Shown: positions 4,788-5,983 of the stretch, piece by piece | Layout: every line of letters starts with the position of its first letter | How positions within the stretch are numbered: the first letter of the stretch is position 1 | Origin: Bacillota bacterium | GTDB lineage: Bacteria; Bacillota_E; Sulfobacillia; Sulfobacillales; Sulfobacillaceae | Reading direction: 5' to 3' | Length of the DNA stretch: 5,983 nucleotides | NCBI GenBank assembly: GCA_021802225.1 | Contig: JAKAAS010000134.1 | Location: forward strand, 1-5,983 | Made by a program: the position numbers and the translations under genes | The notes under the pieces: generated by a model | What the model saw: the letters and a program-made list of their open reading frames with translations, nothing else | Databases searched by the model: none | Told to the model about the DNA's origin: nothing

Positions 4788-4817
4788 AAATAAAGCCGCC
4801 CCGGTGAAGGGACGGCT
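4788..4817 (-). terminator. Intrinsic terminator after the complete repeat-protein gene
   Basis: Read on the minus strand: AGCCGTCCC, loop TTCACC, GGGGCGGCT, then TTATTTG. This is a 9-bp stem (one G-U) with a U-rich tail, 14 bp past the stop at 4834-4832. Almost the same sequence follows the paralogous gene at 5506-5536. Confidence 0.8.
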
Positions 4818-4831
4818 GAAGGAGAGGATGA

Positions 4832-5452
4832 TTAACGTTCGTGGTCGGATTGCTTTGGAATGGAGTCGGCAGCCGCTTGGGCTAGGGTGGGAGAGAGACC
4901 AAGGCCAGCCTCCAGAGCGGTGGCAATGGCCGGACCATCCATTTTCAGGCCGCTGTGCAGGGCCTGAGCGACTTCGGCTGGGTGGAGGTTGAGGCCACTG
5001 GACATGGCCTGAGCTGTTTCCACGGGTGAAAAACCGAAGTCGTGCATGGTGTGAGCCGTTTCGGCCAGAGAGAGATCGAGGCCGGAGTGCAGGGCGGTGG
5101 CAAGTTCTTCATCCGTAACCCGTACGATGCTAATCATGACATTAGCCGCGTCATAAGGGCGGAGATCAAAGCCCTCACGCAGGGCGCGGGCAGTTTCCGC
5201 GGGCGCCAGATCCAACCCACTCTGGATCTCCCTTGCAACGACAGCTACCGGCAATCCCATCTCGTGAAAGGTCCGTGCCACGTCAGCGGGTGGCAGTCCT
5301 AAGCCCGTATGCAGGGCCTGAGCCGTTTCTGACAGGGAGAGATTCAATCCCTCTGAGCCGCGGAGAGCATGGGCAACCTCTGTGGGCCCTAGGTCCATCC
5401 GCGCATGTAAAGCGTGGGCGACTTCCGCCGCTGTAAAGCCTTTAGTTTCCAT
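4832..5452 (-). CDS. Protein of about thirteen 15-residue helical repeats (LxPAEVAxALHxGLx)
   Basis: A 206-residue protein from ATG 5452-5450 (AGGAGG 6 nt upstream; the longer frame to 5629 runs through the terminator and lacks a site). Almost the whole chain is units of about 15 residues with consensus L-S/H-P-A-E-V/T-A-x-A-L-H-x-G-L-D/N, for example LHPAEVAQALHSGLK (156-170) and LSLSETAQALHTGLG (38-52). SPxE looks like a helix N-cap and G a C-cap, so each unit is probably one short helix and pairs may stack as a solenoid (inference). Units vary at 30-36 (two extra residues) and 97-112 (LRPYDAANVMISIVRV, irregular). The non-repeat tail AQAAADSIPKQSDHER matches the paralogue upstream. No signal peptide, membrane span or catalytic motif. 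Terminators lie on both sides, so it has its own transcript. Function unknown; a binding scaffold is my best guess. Confidence 0.85.
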   Translation of the reverse strand: METKGFTAAEVAHALHARMDLGPTEVAHALRGSEGLNLSLSETAQALHTGLGLPPADVARTFHEMGLPVAVVAREIQSGLDLAPAETARALREGFDLRPYDAANVMISIVRVTDEELATALHSGLDLSLAETAHTMHDFGFSPVETAQAMSSGLNLHPAEVAQALHSGLKMDGPAIATALEAGLGLSPTLAQAAADSIPKQSDHER

Positions 5453-5493
5453 GTGATGCCTCCTGTTTTTAGTTTGGAAGCGATAGACACTCC

Positions 5494-5502
5494 CGTTATA
5501 TA
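5494..5502 (-). promoter_or_regulatory. TATATAACG box, possible -10 of the repeat-protein gene
   Basis: TATATAACG (minus strand) sits 42 nt before the start codon, just after the upstream gene's terminator, where a promoter is needed. No good -35 is found at 16-18 nt. The same 9-mer occurs at 2037-2029 before the HTH gene, where it is too close to the start to be a -10, which weakens the call. Confidence 0.25.
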
Positions 5503-5505
5503 AGC

Positions 5506-5536
5506 AAATTAAAGCCGCCCCAATTAAGGGACGGCT
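5506..5536 (-). terminator. Intrinsic terminator after the right-edge repeat-protein gene
   Basis: Minus strand: AGCCGTCCC, loop TTAATT, GGGGCGGCT, then TTAATTTG. It has the same 9-bp stem (one G-U) as the terminator at 4788-4817, differing mainly in the loop, and begins 16 bp after the stop codon at 5555-5553. Confidence 0.8.
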
Positions 5537-5552
5537 GAAGGAGAGGAAGGGA

Positions 5553-5983
5553 TTAGCGCTCGTGGTCTGGTGATTTGGGCACGGAGTCGGCGGCGGCTTG
5601 GGACATGCTTTGTGAGAGCCCAAGGCCATCCTCCAGAGCCTTGGCGATGGTAGGGCTGTCCAGCTCTAGCCCCTCAGAGAGGGCGGCGGCAACTTCGGAT
5701 GGATGAAGATTGAGGCCGGAGTGCAACGCTTGAGCAGTATCCGCTACGGTATATTTCGCCCCGTCATTCAGAGCCGCCGCCACGTCGGCGGGTGACAGAT
5801 CCGGTTCCACGTATTGGATGATGGCCGCTAGCCGTGCCGGGGTCGGGCTGTCTGGCATCTCGCTTAACACGGTGGCTATTTCCGACTCATCGAGATTCAC
5901 ACCATCATGCAGGGCTTTGGCAATTTCATCGGCATCCAGCCCCAAGGCTTCGTGAAGCGCGTTCGCGATCGCTTCCGGCATTT
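5553..5983 (-). CDS. Second 15-residue-repeat protein, C-terminal part (N-terminus beyond right edge)
   Basis: The frame is open to the right edge and ends at TAA 5555-5553. A methionine codon at 5981-5979 would give 142 residues, but it falls inside the repeat phase (MPEAIANALHEALG) and no ribosome binding site can be seen, so the gene probably continues beyond the window. About nine units follow, such as LDADEIAKALHDGVN, LSPADVAAALNDGAK and LHPSEVAAALSEGLE, with one irregular unit, SPTPARLAAIIQYVEPD. The last three units and the tail SQAAADSVPKSPDHER align with the complete gene at 4832-5452, and the irregular units of both proteins fall at similar distances from the C-terminus (five versus six units). 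This is clearly a tandem paralogue with diverged repeats. Function unknown. Confidence 0.83.
   Translation of the reverse strand, partial: MPEAIANALHEALGLDADEIAKALHDGVNLDESEIATVLSEMPDSPTPARLAAIIQYVEPDLSPADVAAALNDGAKYTVADTAQALHSGLNLHPSEVAAALSEGLELDSPTIAKALEDGLGLSQSMSQAAADSVPKSPDHER

Noticed and set aside
4832..5452. TAL-effector-like DNA-binding repeats
   Set aside because: The LxPxEVA pattern is superficially similar to LTPEQVVAIA, but the unit is 15 rather than about 34 residues and has no variable di-residue loop pattern.

Overview
All genes recognised here lie on the minus strand, so transcription runs from high to low coordinates. The content is a plasmid (or other conjugative/mobilisable element) backbone: a relaxase with two ribbon-helix-helix (RHH) accessory genes, an oriT-like intergenic region, a small excisionase-type HTH gene, a ParM/ParR-type partition module, a phage-type adenine methyltransferase, small unknown genes, and two tandem paralogous genes made of 15-residue repeats. 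Strong AGGAGG-type ribosome binding sites before nearly every gene and a MobL/MobP-like relaxase suggest a Bacillota host. The sequence is fairly GC-rich (composition not computed). An acidophilic Sulfobacillus-like host is a guess only.

Reading in the direction of transcription: 5983-5553 is the C-terminal part of a repeat protein, followed by an intrinsic terminator. 5452-4832 is a complete paralogue with a near-identical terminator. 4760-3806 is a tight cluster: a 50-aa ORF, a three-helix membrane protein and a Dam-like methyltransferase. parM follows after 22 bp, then a 167-bp gap holding a mirror-symmetric set of four GTGATAKCA sites (candidate centromere/operator), then a parR-like gene. 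Next come two small genes, a 62-aa unknown and a 73-aa HTH protein. A hairpin element follows both parR and the 62-aa gene; the two elements share identical outer arms but have unrelated, self-complementary cores.

Between about 1791 and 1353 there is no convincing gene. This stretch contains a 10-bp palindrome, GC-rich hairpins, an IncP-like nick-site motif and seven copies of GYGGGGACY, which together make it the likely oriT and mob-operon control region. From 1352 to the left edge the two RHH genes and the relaxase are joined with zero or one base between or overlapping, indicating translational coupling.

The working picture is a mobilisation module (relaxase, two DNA-binding accessory proteins, oriT) next to a segregation module (ParM filament, ParR adaptor, centromere), with accessory genes of unknown role. 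The least explained parts are the paired 15-residue-repeat proteins, the two hairpin elements with conserved arms and non-homologous stems, and the symmetric site array between parM and parR. No replication initiator is visible.
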